DNA of 64,000 nt from Burkholderia sp. BCC0322 (lineage in GTDB: Bacteria; Pseudomonadota; Gammaproteobacteria; Burkholderiales; Burkholderiaceae). How positions within the stretch are numbered: position 1 is the first letter of the stretch; the number at the start of each line of letters is the position of its first letter. The notes beneath the pieces are model-generated. The model had not been told where the DNA came from and searched no databases. It saw nothing but the letters and a program-made list of their open reading frames with translations. Where the stretch lies: the NCBI RefSeq assembly GCF_902833045.1, contig NZ_CADFDU010000011.1:124001-188000 (forward strand), given 5' to 3'. A program made the position numbers and the translations under genes. Shown here in pieces: positions 37,882 through 49,215 of this stretch.

Positions 37882-38655
37882 ATGACTACTCCGCTGAAGG
37901 TCTTCATCACCGGCGCATCGAGCGGCCTCGGCCTCGCGATGGCCGAGGAATACGCCCGCCAGGGCGCCACGCTCGCACTCGTCGCGCGACGCACCGATGC
38001 CCTCGATGCGTTCGCGCGGCGCTTCCCGAAGCTGTCCATCTCCGTCTATTCCGCCGACGTGCGCGACGCCGACGCACTCGCGACGGCCGCCGCGTCGTTC
38101 ATCGCAACGCACGGCTGCCCCGACGTCGTGATCGCGAACGCGGGCATCAGCCAGGGCGCCGTCACGGGCCAGGGCGATCTCGCGACGTTCCGCGACGTGA
38201 TGGACATCAACTACTACGGGATGGTCGCGACGTTCGAGCCGTTCGTCGGCCCGATGACGGCCACGCGCCACGGCACGCTGGTCGGGGTCGCAAGCGTCGC
38301 CGGCGTGCGCGGCCTGCCCGGTTCCGGTGCGTACAGCGCGTCGAAATCCGCCGCGATCAAGTACCTCGAAGCGCTGCGCGTCGAACTGCGGCCGGCCGGC
38401 GTCGGCGTCGTGACGATCGCGCCCGGCTACATCCGCACGCCGATGACCGCGCACAACCCGTACCGGATGCCGTTCCTGATGGACGCCGACCGCTTCGCCG
38501 CACGGGCGGCCCAGGCGATCGCGCGGCAGCACGCGTTCCGCGTGATTCCGTGGCAGATGGGCGTCGTCGCGAAGGTGCTGCACGTGCTGCCGCGCTGGCT
38601 GTACGACCGCCTGTTCGAGAAGGCGCCGCGCAAGCCGAAGGCTGGGGCGCACTGA
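37882..38655 (+). CDS. Short-chain dehydrogenase/reductase
   Basis: 257 aa. NAD(P)-binding TGASSGLG near the N-terminus, NAG (VIANAGISQG), catalytic Ser and YxxxK (YSASKSA) are all present. Belongs to the classical SDR group with a C-terminal extension (LPRWLYDRLFEKAP) like ketoreductases acting on lipids. Substrate unknown. Follows dsbA by 19 bases and is probably co-transcribed. Confidence 0.88.
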   Translation: MTTPLKVFITGASSGLGLAMAEEYARQGATLALVARRTDALDAFARRFPKLSISVYSADVRDADALATAAASFIATHGCPDVVIANAGISQGAVTGQGDLATFRDVMDINYYGMVATFEPFVGPMTATRHGTLVGVASVAGVRGLPGSGAYSASKSAAIKYLEALRVELRPAGVGVVTIAPGYIRTPMTAHNPYRMPFLMDADRFAARAAQAIARQHAFRVIPWQMGVVAKVLHVLPRWLYDRLFEKAPRKPKAGAH

Positions 38656-39123
38656 CACACCGGCGAGCGCCGGCCCGCGCGACGCATCGCGGGCCGTCTC
38701 TCCGCCTCCCTGCCTCTCCGCCTCTCCGCCTCTCCGCCTTCCGCCTCTCCGCCTTCCGCCTTCCGCCTTCCGCCTTCCGCCTTCCGCCTTCCGCCTTCCG
38801 CCTTCCGCCTTCCGCCTTCCGCCTTCCGCCTTCCGCACCGACGTCGACACCTGGCCGCTTCGACGCTTCGATTGGCAGACCACTCCCCCGCCGCACCGCT
38901 GTCCAGCGCCCCCAGCGCCAGCGCTCCCCCTCCCGCCGCCCGAACACCCGTTCCGTCGCGAACGCAGCCGTTTTTCGTTCAATTCGCCGCGTTCAGGCGC
39001 CTTTTTTCACGCGTCGCGCGCTTTGACGGTATGCTATTCGCCAGCCGCGCCGGCCCTGCCCGCTTCCGGGCCGCGCCCGCATCCCGTCACCCAGCAAAAA
39101 ACACAAGCCACGTGGGAGATCCT
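38656..39123. other. 468-base gap with a 7-bp repeat array
   Basis: Contains the TTCCGCC array (listed separately) and, from 38840 on, a GC-rich stretch leading to the peptide-binding-protein gene. A TATGCT hexamer at 39030-39035 preceded by TTGACG is a weak promoter candidate. Frames across the array encode repetitive Leu-Pro-Ser-Ala-Phe-Arg peptides and are not genes. Confidence 0.5.
38698..38837 (+). repeat. Tandem repeat array of TTCCGCC (7 bp) and TCTCCGCC (8 bp) units
   Basis: Eleven uninterrupted TTCCGCC copies run from 38754 to 38830, followed by a degenerate TTCCGCA. Before them (38715-38753) TCTCCGCC and TTCCGCC units alternate, and shorter CCTC-type units start near 38698. The strand is purely pyrimidine-rich with GC. 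Copy number is expected to vary between strains. Confidence 0.95.
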
Positions 39124-40719
39124 ATGCAGGTCAAGCTGTTCGCCGCGGCCACGCTCGCCGCCGCCCTCGCCGCCCCCGGCCTCGCCGCCGCCAAGCCGCT
39201 CACCGTGTGCACGGAATCGAGCCCGGACGGCTTCGACGTCGTGCAGTACAACTCGCTCGTCACGACCAACGCGTCGGCCGACGTGATCTTCAACACGCTC
39301 GTGTCGTACGACGAAGCCGCGAAGAAGGTCGTGCCCGCGCTCGCCGACAAATGGGAGGCGAGCGCCGACGGCCTCACGTACACGTTCCACCTGCGCCCGA
39401 ACGTCGCGTTCCAGACCACCGACTACTTCAAGCCGAGCCGCGCGCTCGACGCGGACGACGTCGTGTTCACGTTCTCGCGGATGCTCGACGACTCGAACCC
39501 GTGGCACAAGGTGGCCGGCGCGAGCGGCTTTCCGCACGCGCAGTCGATGGGCCTCGTGAAGCTCGTGAAGTCGGTCACGAAGGTCGACGACAGCACCGTG
39601 AAGTTCGTGCTGAACGAACCGAACGCGACGTTCGTGCCGATCCTGACGATGGGCTTCGCGTCGATCTACTCGGCCGAATACGCGGACCAGTTGCTGAAGG
39701 CCGGCAAGCAGGCCGACCTGAACGCGAAACCGGTCGGCACCGGGCCGTTCGTGCTGAAGAGCTACACGAAGGACGCACTGATCCGCTACGACGTGAACCC
39801 GACCTACTGGGGCACGAAGCCGAAGGTCGACCGGCTGATCTATGCGATCACGCCCGACCCGTCGGTGCGCCTGCAGAAGGTGAAGGCCGGCGAATGCCAG
39901 ATCGCGCTGTCGCCGAAGCCGCAGGACGTGCTCGCCGCGAAGGGCGAAAGCGCGCTGAAGGTCGTGCAGACGCCCGCGTTCATGACCGCGTTCGTCGCGC
40001 TGAACACGCAGAAGAAACCGCTCGACAACGACAAGGTGCGCGAAGCGCTGAACCTCGCGTTCGACCGCGCGACCTACCTGAAGGTCGTGTTCGACAACAC
40101 CGCGACGGCCGCGAACAACCCGTATCCGCCGAACACGTGGAGCTACGCGAAGGACGTCGCGCCGTACGCGTACGATCCCGCCAAGGCAAAGCAGCTGCTC
40201 GCGCAGGCCGGCTTCCCGAACGGCTTCTCGACGACGATCTGGACGCGCCCGACCGGCAGCGTGCTGAACCCGAACCCGAAGGTCGGCGCGGAGCTGCTGC
40301 AGGCCGACCTCGCGAAGATCGGCGTGAAGGCCGAGGTCAAGGTGATCGAATGGGGCGAGCTGATCAAGCAGGCGAAGCTCGGCCAGCATGACATGCTGTT
40401 CATGGGCTGGGCCGGCGACAACGGCGATCCGGACAACTACCTGACGCCGCTGTTCAGCTGCAATGCGGTGAAATCGGGCATCAACTTCGCGCGCTTCTGC
40501 GACGCACAGCTCGACAAGCTGATCGCCGACGGCAAGTCGACCGCCGACCAGGCCAAGCGCGCGAAGCTGTACGAAGCCGCGCAGAAGATCATCCACGACC
40601 AGGCGCTGTGGATTCCGCTCGGCTACCCCACCGCGGCCGCGCTGACGCGCACGAACGTGAGCGGCTATCGCGTGAGTCCGTTCGGACGGCAGAACTTCAC
40701 GACCGTCGCCGTGCAGTAA
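39124..40719 (+). CDS. Peptide ABC transporter substrate-binding protein, DppA-like
   Basis: 531 aa. Signal peptide (MQVKLFAAATLAAALAAPGLAAA), then the SBP_bac_5 fold: LTVCTESSPDGFD at the mature start, SPFGRQNF at the end, GTGPFVLKSYTKD in the middle, and the two lobes with PNATFVPILTMGF. Similar to DppA dipeptide-binding proteins (E. coli DppA 535 aa). No transporter genes adjoin it, so it may serve a permease elsewhere. Start at 39124, longer frame lacks a signal peptide. Confidence 0.88.
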   Translation: MQVKLFAAATLAAALAAPGLAAAKPLTVCTESSPDGFDVVQYNSLVTTNASADVIFNTLVSYDEAAKKVVPALADKWEASADGLTYTFHLRPNVAFQTTDYFKPSRALDADDVVFTFSRMLDDSNPWHKVAGASGFPHAQSMGLVKLVKSVTKVDDSTVKFVLNEPNATFVPILTMGFASIYSAEYADQLLKAGKQADLNAKPVGTGPFVLKSYTKDALIRYDVNPTYWGTKPKVDRLIYAITPDPSVRLQKVKAGECQIALSPKPQDVLAAKGESALKVVQTPAFMTAFVALNTQKKPLDNDKVREALNLAFDRATYLKVVFDNTATAANNPYPPNTWSYAKDVAPYAYDPAKAKQLLAQAGFPNGFSTTIWTRPTGSVLNPNPKVGAELLQADLAKIGVKAEVKVIEWGELIKQAKLGQHDMLFMGWAGDNGDPDNYLTPLFSCNAVKSGINFARFCDAQLDKLIADGKSTADQAKRAKLYEAAQKIIHDQALWIPLGYPTAAALTRTNVSGYRVSPFGRQNFTTVAVQ

Positions 40720-40740
40720 CGCGCCCCTCGCGCGTAGCGC

Positions 40741-40771
40741 GCAAGCGACGGTGCGCCGGGCCGTCGCTTGC
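40741..40771 (+). terminator. Hairpin after the peptide-binding-protein gene
   Basis: Eleven-base stem GCAAGCGACGG/CCGTCGCTTGC with a 9-base loop, 21 bases after the stop at 40719. No T run follows. Confidence 0.45.
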
Positions 40772-40918
40772 GGCCCGCGCGCCGCGCTTGCTACACTGCG
40801 CGCTCATTCCTCATACCGGATGCCAGCCCAAGTGAACAACTAAGCCTTCCCAAAATGTTTTCGCCGCCGTGCCACGCACGCCGCGCGCGAAGGTCTTCAC
40901 GCATTTTCGGAGGTGCTT

Positions 40919-42553
<1,635 letters not shown>

Positions 42554-42569
42554 GGAAACCGCAGCGGTG

Positions 42570-43649
42570 TCAGCCGGCGGTACGGAACCGCAGCACGCCG
42601 TCGTCGCCCTGCTCGCGCACGAGTTCCCCCGCGAGCCACAGCAGGTTCAGGTGCGCGAGCGCCTCGCCCAGCGCGAACGTCATCTGGTGGATGTCGAGCT
42701 CGCGGCGGCGGAACATGATCGGCACGATGTCGGCCGCGCTCATCGGCTTCTCCGCGCATGCGACGCGCACTTCGGCCAGGCGCGCGTCGTGGTGTTCGCG
42801 CAGCTGCGTGATGCGCGTGCGCACGCCGCGGAACGGCTTGCCGTGCGACGGCAGCACCAGCGTATCGGGCGCCATCGTCTCGTAGCGGCCGAGCGACTGC
42901 AGGTACAGCGCGAGCGGGTTCGCTTCCGGTTCGAGGTCGAACACGGACACGTTCGTCGAGATGCGCGGCAGCACCATGTCGCCGGAGATCAGCACGCCGT
43001 CCGCTTCGCTGTGCAGCGCGCAATGTTCAGGCGAATGGCCGAAGCCGGTCACGACGCGCCAGGTGCGCGCGCCGATCGTCACCGCGTCGCCTTCGCGCAG
43101 GCGCCGGTAGCGCGGCGGCACGGCCGGCACGAGATCCGAGTAGTAGTGGCGGCGGTTGCGCAGCTTGTCGAGCGCGGCCGGATCGGTCAGCCCGTGGCGC
43201 GCGAAGTGATCGGCGGCGGCCGCGCCGCCCGCGTTCGAGCCGTTGCCGGCCGCCATCAGGCAGCCGAACATGTACTCGCCGAGCGTCATCCACAGCCGCA
43301 CGTTCCAGCGGCCCTTGTCGCCGCCTTCGCACAGCCAGTTCGCGAGACCGAAGTGATCGGGGTGGCAATGCGTGACGAGCACGCGCAGCACCGGCAGGCC
43401 GTCGAGATGCGTGTCGAAGATCTGCTCCCAGTGCGTGCGGATCGCGTCCGACGAGATCCCGCAATCGACGATCGTCCAGCCGGCCTGCCCGTCGATCTCG
43501 TCACGCAGCAGCCAGAGGTTGATGTGATCGAGCGAGAACGGCAGCGGCATGCGCAGCCAGCGCACGCCGGGCGCGACCTCGAACGTGTCGCCCGCGGCGG
43601 GCAGCGTGTCGGCGAAGGGATAGTCGAGTTGGTGTTCCAGTGCGTTCAT
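42570..43649 (-). CDS. Metallo-beta-lactamase fold hydrolase
   Basis: 359 aa. The zinc motif THCHPDHFG, DCGISSDAIR upstream and GFGHSPEHCAL plus ISGDMVLPRIS downstream are the binuclear metal ligands. The protein has about 120 C-terminal residues with the LACTB2-like domain. Substrate unknown. The gene converges with the ABC-F gene (16-base gap) and diverges from aceK. Confidence 0.88.
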   Translation of the reverse strand: MNALEHQLDYPFADTLPAAGDTFEVAPGVRWLRMPLPFSLDHINLWLLRDEIDGQAGWTIVDCGISSDAIRTHWEQIFDTHLDGLPVLRVLVTHCHPDHFGLANWLCEGGDKGRWNVRLWMTLGEYMFGCLMAAGNGSNAGGAAAADHFARHGLTDPAALDKLRNRRHYYSDLVPAVPPRYRRLREGDAVTIGARTWRVVTGFGHSPEHCALHSEADGVLISGDMVLPRISTNVSVFDLEPEANPLALYLQSLGRYETMAPDTLVLPSHGKPFRGVRTRITQLREHHDARLAEVRVACAEKPMSAADIVPIMFRRRELDIHQMTFALGEALAHLNLLWLAGELVREQGDDGVLRFRTAG

Positions 43650-43953
43650 CGGTGGGGCGTCTCGTCGTTATCGGTGCGAATGCGCGCCGGCGGCAGGCCG
43701 CGGCGGGCGGTGCGTCGATTCTATCGCCGTCGCGCGGAACACGTGCCCGGCGGCTTGCCGCCCGTCAAAAAAAGTTCGTGCCAGAATCGGTTCCGTACCC
43801 GTATCTTTACGCGAAGATGCACCGAACGGCATCCAACGGCGGACAACCCGCCGCCTGCCGGCCGGCCGCGCATCGCCGCAAAGCCCTTGAACCGCCCGCT
43901 TGGGCGCTAAAATGGCGAGTGCTTTCAGCCCCTTCCGAACGAGCCTGCACGCG
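43650..43953. other. 304-base divergent region between the MBL gene and aceK
   Basis: Holds the aceK promoter candidate (-35 TTGAAC at 43887, -10 TAAAAT at 43908, 15-base spacing). GC-rich elsewhere, with no gene or hairpin with T tail. Confidence 0.4.
43908..43913 (+). promoter_or_regulatory. Candidate -10 box of aceK
   Basis: TAAAAT with TTGAAC 15 bases upstream, about 40 bases before the aceK ATG. Confidence 0.4.
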
Positions 43954-45771
43954 ATGAATCACTTCCCCAAACTGCTGTCTTCGCAGATCGGTTTCGACGT
44001 CGCGCAAACGATGCTCGAAAACTTCGACCGCCACTACCGGATCTTCCGCGAAGCGGCCGTCGCAGCGAAGACGCTGTACGAGCAAGGCGACTGGCACGGG
44101 CTGCAGCGGCTCGCGCGCGAGCGGATCACGTCGTACGACGATCGCGTGAAGGAATGCGTCGAGGTGCTGGAAGACGAATACGACGCGGAGAACATCGACG
44201 ACGAAGTGTGGCAGCAGATCAAGCTGCACTACATCGGCCTGCTCACGTCGCACCGCCAGCCCGAGTGCGCGGAGACCTTCTTCAATTCGGTGTGCTGCAA
44301 GATCCTGCACCGCTCGTACTTCAGCAACGATTTCATCTTCGTGCGCCCGGCGATCTCGACCGAGTATCTCGAGAACGACGAGCCGGCCGCGAAGCCGACC
44401 TACCGCGCGTACTATCCGGGCACCGACGGGCTCGCGACCACGCTCGAGCGGATCGTCACGAACTTCCAGCTCGAGCCGGCGTTCGACGATCTTCCGCGCG
44501 ACATCGCATGCGTGATGCAGGCGATCCACGACGAGTTCGGCCACTTCGACGAAGCGCCGAATTTCCAGATCCACGTGCTGTCGTCGCTGTTCTTCCGCAA
44601 CAAGAGCGCGTACATCGTCGGCCGCATCATCAACGCCGACCGCGTGCTGCCGTTCGCGGTGCCGATCCGCCACGTGCGCCCGGGCGTGCTCTCGCTCGAC
44701 ACCGTGCTGCTGCGCCGCGACCAGCTGATGATCATCTTCGGCTTCTCGCACTCGTATTTCCTCGTCGACATGGGCGTGCCTTCCGCGTACGTCGACTTCC
44801 TGTGCACGATCATGCCCGGCAAGCCGAAGGCGGAGATCTACACGTCGGTCGGCCTGCAGAAGCAGGGCAAGAACCTGTTCTATCGCGACCTGCTGCACCA
44901 CCTGTCGCATTCGAGCGACCGCTTCATCATCGCGCCCGGGATCAAGGGCCTCGTGATGCTCGTGTTCACGCTGCCGTCGTTCCCGTACGTGTTCAAGATC
45001 ATCAAGGATCAGTTCCCGCCGCCGAAGGAAACGACGCGCGCGCAGATCATGGAGAAGTACCAGCTCGTGAAGCGCCACGACCGCCTCGGGCGGATGGCCG
45101 ACACGCTCGAGTATTCGAGCGTCGCGCTGCCGCTCGCGCGGCTCGACCATGCGCTCGTGCGCGAGCTCGAGAAGGAAGTACCGTCGCTGCTCGAGTACGA
45201 GGACGACAATCTCGTGATCAAGCACCTGTACATCGAGCGCCGGATGACGCCGCTGAACCTGTATCTGCAGAACGGCACCGACGCCGACATCGAGCACGGC
45301 GTGAAGGAGTACGGCAACGCGGTGAAGGAGCTGATGAAGGCGAACATCTTCCCCGGCGACATGCTGTACAAGAACTTCGGCGTCACGCGCCACGGCCGCG
45401 TCGTGTTCTACGACTACGACGAGATCGAGTACCTGACCGACTGCAACGTGCGCCGCGTGCCGCCGCCGCGCAACGAGGAAGACGAGCTGTCCGGCGAACC
45501 GTGGTATACCGTCGGCCCGCACGACATCTTTCCGGAGACCTACGGGCCGTTCCTGCTCGGCGACCCGCGCGTGCGCGACGTCTTCATGAAGCATCACGCG
45601 GACTTTTTCGATCCCGCGCTGTGGCAGGCCAGCAAGGACAAGCTGATGCAGGGCGAATTGCCCGATTTTTATCCGTACGACACCGCGCTGCGCTTTTGCA
45701 TGCGCTACCCGGCGCGCTTCGGCGCGACGGACCAGAACGAAGGCGCAGGCGACGCGCAGCGCGCCGCCTGA
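43954..45771 (+). CDS. aceK: Isocitrate dehydrogenase kinase/phosphatase
   Basis: 605 aa. Bifunctional enzyme that phosphorylates and dephosphorylates isocitrate dehydrogenase to direct carbon into the glyoxylate shunt. The family pattern is clear: [23 protein letters not shown] near the start, [21 protein letters not shown] in the kinase lobe and [14 protein letters not shown] near the C-terminus. Length matches the usual 570-610. The E. coli aceBAK operon is not conserved here: aceA and aceB are not adjacent. ATG 43954 follows the predicted promoter. Confidence 0.96.
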   Translation: MNHFPKLLSSQIGFDVAQTMLENFDRHYRIFREAAVAAKTLYEQGDWHGLQRLARERITSYDDRVKECVEVLEDEYDAENIDDEVWQQIKLHYIGLLTSHRQPECAETFFNSVCCKILHRSYFSNDFIFVRPAISTEYLENDEPAAKPTYRAYYPGTDGLATTLERIVTNFQLEPAFDDLPRDIACVMQAIHDEFGHFDEAPNFQIHVLSSLFFRNKSAYIVGRIINADRVLPFAVPIRHVRPGVLSLDTVLLRRDQLMIIFGFSHSYFLVDMGVPSAYVDFLCTIMPGKPKAEIYTSVGLQKQGKNLFYRDLLHHLSHSSDRFIIAPGIKGLVMLVFTLPSFPYVFKIIKDQFPPPKETTRAQIMEKYQLVKRHDRLGRMADTLEYSSVALPLARLDHALVRELEKEVPSLLEYEDDNLVIKHLYIERRMTPLNLYLQNGTDADIEHGVKEYGNAVKELMKANIFPGDMLYKNFGVTRHGRVVFYDYDEIEYLTDCNVRRVPPPRNEEDELSGEPWYTVGPHDIFPETYGPFLLGDPRVRDVFMKHHADFFDPALWQASKDKLMQGELPDFYPYDTALRFCMRYPARFGATDQNEGAGDAQRAA

Positions 45772-45826
45772 CACCCGCGACACCGCACCGATCGCGACCC
45801 GATTTCCGTCAACGGAATCCACACCG

Positions 45827-46594
45827 ATGAACACCCCAGTCACCCCACTCTCGCACCTCTTCGACAACAACGACGCCTGGGTCAAACGCCAGCTCGCCGA
45901 CGATCCCGAGTTCTTCACGCGTCTCGCCGACCAGCAGGCGCCGGAATATCTGTGGATCGGCTGCTCGGATTCGCGCGTGCCCGCGAACCAGATCATCGGC
46001 CTGCCGCCGGGCGAAGTGTTCGTCCACCGCAATATCGCGAACGTGGTCGTGCACAGCGACCTGAACTGCCTGTCGGTGATCCAGTTCGCGGTCGACATCC
46101 TGCGCGTGAAGCACATCATGGTCGTCGGCCACTACGGCTGCTCGGGCGTGAACGCCGCGCTGCTCAACCGCCGCGTCGGCCTCGCCGACAACTGGCTGCA
46201 TCACGTGCAGGACGTGCGCGAACGCCACGCGGCGCTGCTCGACGGATGGCCGGTGGGCGAAGCGCGCTATCGCCGCCTGATCGAGCTGAACGCGATCGAG
46301 CAGGTCGTCAACGTCTGCCGCACGACGATCGTCAACGACGCGTGGGCGCGCGGCCAGTCGCTCACCGTGCACGCGCTCGTGTACGGCGTGCACGACGGCC
46401 GGATGCGCAACCTCGGGATGGCCGTGTCGAACTTCGATGCGCTCGACGAGACCTACAAACGTTGCGTGGCCGCGCTCACCGCCGGCGGCCAGCATGCGCC
46501 GGACAACGACATGGTCGCCGCCGATGCCGCGCAAATGAACGAAGTCGCGCAGGCGGTGGTCGATACCCTGAAGCCCTGCCCGGACGCCGAGTAA
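45827..46594 (+). CDS. can: Beta-class carbonic anhydrase
   Basis: 255 aa. Zinc ligands are Cys46 (in GCSDSR), His102 and Cys105 (GHYGCSG); Asp48-Arg50 form the catalytic dyad. Hydrates CO2 to bicarbonate, needed for carboxylation (including biotin-dependent) reactions. Follows aceK by 55 bases, on the same strand. No sign of a signal peptide, so cytoplasmic. Confidence 0.95.
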   Translation: MNTPVTPLSHLFDNNDAWVKRQLADDPEFFTRLADQQAPEYLWIGCSDSRVPANQIIGLPPGEVFVHRNIANVVVHSDLNCLSVIQFAVDILRVKHIMVVGHYGCSGVNAALLNRRVGLADNWLHHVQDVRERHAALLDGWPVGEARYRRLIELNAIEQVVNVCRTTIVNDAWARGQSLTVHALVYGVHDGRMRNLGMAVSNFDALDETYKRCVAALTAGGQHAPDNDMVAADAAQMNEVAQAVVDTLKPCPDAE

Positions 46595-46684
46595 GCACGC
46601 GAGCCGCGTCGGCGGCGCAACGGCGGCAACCCGCATCGAACTGACCTGACGCCGTCACCACGGCACTGCAAAGGAGCGGCGAAC

Positions 46685-47362
46685 ATGAAAACCGTATTGA
46701 TCGTCGGTGCATCGCGCGGCCTCGGCCGCGAATTCGTCCGCCAATACCGGCGCGACGGCTGGAACGTGATCGCCACCGCGCGCGACGATGCCTCGCTCGA
46801 CGCGCTGCGCGCGCTCGGCGCGCACGCGCATGCGCTCGACATCACGCAGCCCGAACAGATCGCGGCGCTCGGCTGGAAGCTCGACGGCGAGCGGCTCGAT
46901 GCGGCGGTGCTGGTGTCGGGTGTGTACGGGCCGCGCACCGAGGGTGTCGAGACGGTCACCGCCGAGGATTTCGACGCGGTGATGCACACGAACGTGCGCG
47001 GGCCGATGCAGTTGCTGCCGATCGTGCTGCCGCTCGTCGAGGACGCGCGCGGCGTACTGGCCGTCGTGTCGAGCCGGATGGGCAGCATCGCCGAGGCCAC
47101 CGGCACGACCGGCTGGCTGTACCGTGCGAGCAAGGCCGCACTGAACGACGCGCTGCGCATCGCTTCGCTGCAGACGCGCCACGCCGCGTGCATCTCGCTG
47201 CACCCCGGCTGGGTGCGCACCGACATGGGCGGCGCGCAGGCCGCGATCGATCCGGAAACCAGCGTGACCGGCATGCGCCGCGTGATCGCCGAATCCGGCG
47301 CGGACGTGTCGCAGGCAAACGGCCGTTTCTTCCAGTACGACGGTATCGAGCTGAGCTGGTAG
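46685..47362 (+). CDS. Short-chain dehydrogenase, CsgA-like
   Basis: 225 aa. GASRGLGREFV nucleotide loop, VLVSGVYG in place of the NAG motif, catalytic Ser in VSSRMGS and Tyr-Lys in YRASKAAL. C-terminal HPGWVRTDMGG is typical of the carbonyl-reductase-like SDR group. Ribosome site AAGGAG 8 bases upstream. Substrate unknown. Confidence 0.88.
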   Translation: MKTVLIVGASRGLGREFVRQYRRDGWNVIATARDDASLDALRALGAHAHALDITQPEQIAALGWKLDGERLDAAVLVSGVYGPRTEGVETVTAEDFDAVMHTNVRGPMQLLPIVLPLVEDARGVLAVVSSRMGSIAEATGTTGWLYRASKAALNDALRIASLQTRHAACISLHPGWVRTDMGGAQAAIDPETSVTGMRRVIAESGADVSQANGRFFQYDGIELSW

Positions 47363-47399
47363 GCAGCCGACAACCTTGCGTCGTTAATTCCCGTTTCAC

Positions 47400-47837
47400 A
47401 TGATTCTGAACCGACCTGACGCGTGCCCGTGCGGCGGCGCGTCCCCCGCTCCCGCCGCCAAAGCGCCGGCGCCCCGCTATGCGGCCTGCTGCGGCCGCTT
47501 CATCGACGGCGGCGAAGCCGCGCCGTCCGCGCTCGAGTTGATGCGCTCGCGGTACAGCGCCTACGTGCTCGGCGCGACCGACTACCTGCGCGCGACCTGG
47601 GCCGCGCGCACCTGCCCGCCGGATCTCGACACCGACCCCGAAGCGCCCGACGCGCCGCGCTGGCTCGGGCTCGCGGTCAAACGCCACGCGCCGCTCGACG
47701 AACGGCACGCGGAGGTCGAATTCGTGGCCCGCTACAAGGTCGGCGGACGCGCTTACCGGCTCCACGAGACGAGCCGTTTCGAGCGCGACGAGCACGGTTT
47801 CTGGCGCTACGTCGACGGCGAAGTAAGTGAGCGCTGA
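47400..47837 (+). CDS. ychJ: YchJ (UPF0225) family protein
   Basis: 145 aa. N-terminal zinc-binding CPCGG with a later CCGRFIDGG, then the NTF2-like YchJ core (LMRSRYSAYV, YLRATWAA, FEARY-type replaced by FVARYKVGG). Function unknown; the SEC-C-like N-terminus may bind zinc. Starts 38 bases after the SDR gene. Confidence 0.88.
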   Translation: MILNRPDACPCGGASPAPAAKAPAPRYAACCGRFIDGGEAAPSALELMRSRYSAYVLGATDYLRATWAARTCPPDLDTDPEAPDAPRWLGLAVKRHAPLDERHAEVEFVARYKVGGRAYRLHETSRFERDEHGFWRYVDGEVSER

Positions 47838-47943
47838 CAAATAGTTGCTGTGTCAGACGCCGGGTAATTCCCGCATTGCACAACCTCATTTTGTCCGGCT
47901 ACGATGACCTCGAATTGGTCATGTTGCATGGCAGGGCTTACGA

Positions 47944-49215
47944 ATGGCGTTCAGCAAGGTATTGGTGGGATGGATGGCGGCCTGCGCGCTGTCGGCCGCT
48001 CAGGCCGGTACGCTGCAGAACGCCAATACGGGGACGGGCACCGGCGCCAGCGGGTCGCTCGCTCACGCCGAACGCTTCGACTACGGCGATTCGAACCTGC
48101 CGCAGGTCGCCGCCGACCTGAACGAACAGATCCTCCGCATTCCGGCCGACGCATCGGGCTCCGTCACGCTCGAGGCAACGCTCTTCAAGCCGAACGGCCC
48201 CGGCCCGTTCCCGCTCGTCGTCTTCAACCACGGCAAGAACACCGGCGATCTCCATCTGCAGCCGCGCAGCCGGCCGCTCGCGTTCGCGCGCGAATTCGTG
48301 CGCCGCGGCTATGCGGTGATCGCACCGAACCGCCAGGGCTTCGCGGGCTCGGACGGCACGTACCAGCAGGAAGGCTGCAACGTCGGCAAGAACGGCCTCG
48401 CGCAGGCGGCCGACGTCGACGCGACGGTGCGCTACATGTCGCGCCAGTCGTATGTCGATGCGTCGCGCATCGTCGTTGCCGGCACGTCGCACGGCGGCCT
48501 CGTATCGGTCGCGTACGGCACCGAAGCCGCACCGGGCGTGCGCGGCATCATCAACTTCTCCGGCGGGCTGCGCCAGGATCTCTGCGACGGCTGGCAGAAA
48601 AACCTCGTCGACGCGTTCGACCAGTACGGCGCGCATACGGCCGTGCGGTCGCTGTGGCTGTATGGCGACAACGACTCGGTGTGGACGCCCGGGCTCGTCG
48701 CGCAAATGCACGACGCGTACGTTTCGCACGGCACGCAGGCCCAGTTCATCGATTTCGGCCGCTACAAGGACGACGCGCACCGGCTGATCGTCGACCGCGA
48801 CGGCGTGCCCGTGTGGTGGCCGGCCGTCAACGCGTTCCTCGCGCAGCTGAACCTGCCGACCTCCGTGCGCTACGCGGTCGCGAACCCGCACGAGCCGAAG
48901 GCGAGCGGCTATGCGTCGATCGACTCGGTCGACGCCGTGCCGTATGTCGACGAAGCCGGCCGCGAAGGCTATCGTCGCTTCCTGAGCCAGCATCCGAGCC
49001 GTGCGTTCGCGGTGTCGTCGGAAGGCGCGTGGTCGTGGGCCGAAGGCGGCGACGACCCGATGGCGCTCGCGCTCGACAACTGCGCGAAGCAGGGCGCCGG
49101 TTCGTGCCGGCTGTACGCGGTCAACGACCGCGTCGTGTGGAACACGACGCAGACGGCCGACAACGACGACAGCAACGCACGCGACACCGGTACGCCGGCG
49201 CTGGCTTCGCGTTGA
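47944..49215 (+). CDS. Exported alpha/beta hydrolase, dienelactone-hydrolase-like
   Basis: 423 aa. Signal peptide (MAFSKVLVGWMAACALSAAQA), then an alpha/beta hydrolase domain with VVFNHG, nucleophile GTSHGG and a possible acid in YGDNDSVW. The last about 100 residues (YRRFLSQHPSRAFAVSSEGAWSW, then CAKQGAGSCRLYAVNDRVVW) form a small repeat-like domain found in other periplasmic Burkholderia proteins. It acts outside the cytoplasm; substrate unknown. Confidence 0.82.
   Translation: MAFSKVLVGWMAACALSAAQAGTLQNANTGTGTGASGSLAHAERFDYGDSNLPQVAADLNEQILRIPADASGSVTLEATLFKPNGPGPFPLVVFNHGKNTGDLHLQPRSRPLAFAREFVRRGYAVIAPNRQGFAGSDGTYQQEGCNVGKNGLAQAADVDATVRYMSRQSYVDASRIVVAGTSHGGLVSVAYGTEAAPGVRGIINFSGGLRQDLCDGWQKNLVDAFDQYGAHTAVRSLWLYGDNDSVWTPGLVAQMHDAYVSHGTQAQFIDFGRYKDDAHRLIVDRDGVPVWWPAVNAFLAQLNLPTSVRYAVANPHEPKASGYASIDSVDAVPYVDEAGREGYRRFLSQHPSRAFAVSSEGAWSWAEGGDDPMALALDNCAKQGAGSCRLYAVNDRVVWNTTQTADNDDSNARDTGTPALASR

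Noticed and set aside
38698-38837. CRISPR array
   Set aside because: Units are 7-8 bp with no unique spacers; it is a simple tandem repeat, and no cas genes are present.
38550-39026. Repetitive frame across the 7-bp array
   Set aside because: Encodes only Leu-Pro-Ser-Ala-Phe-Arg repeats created by the tandem array; no start context or relatives.
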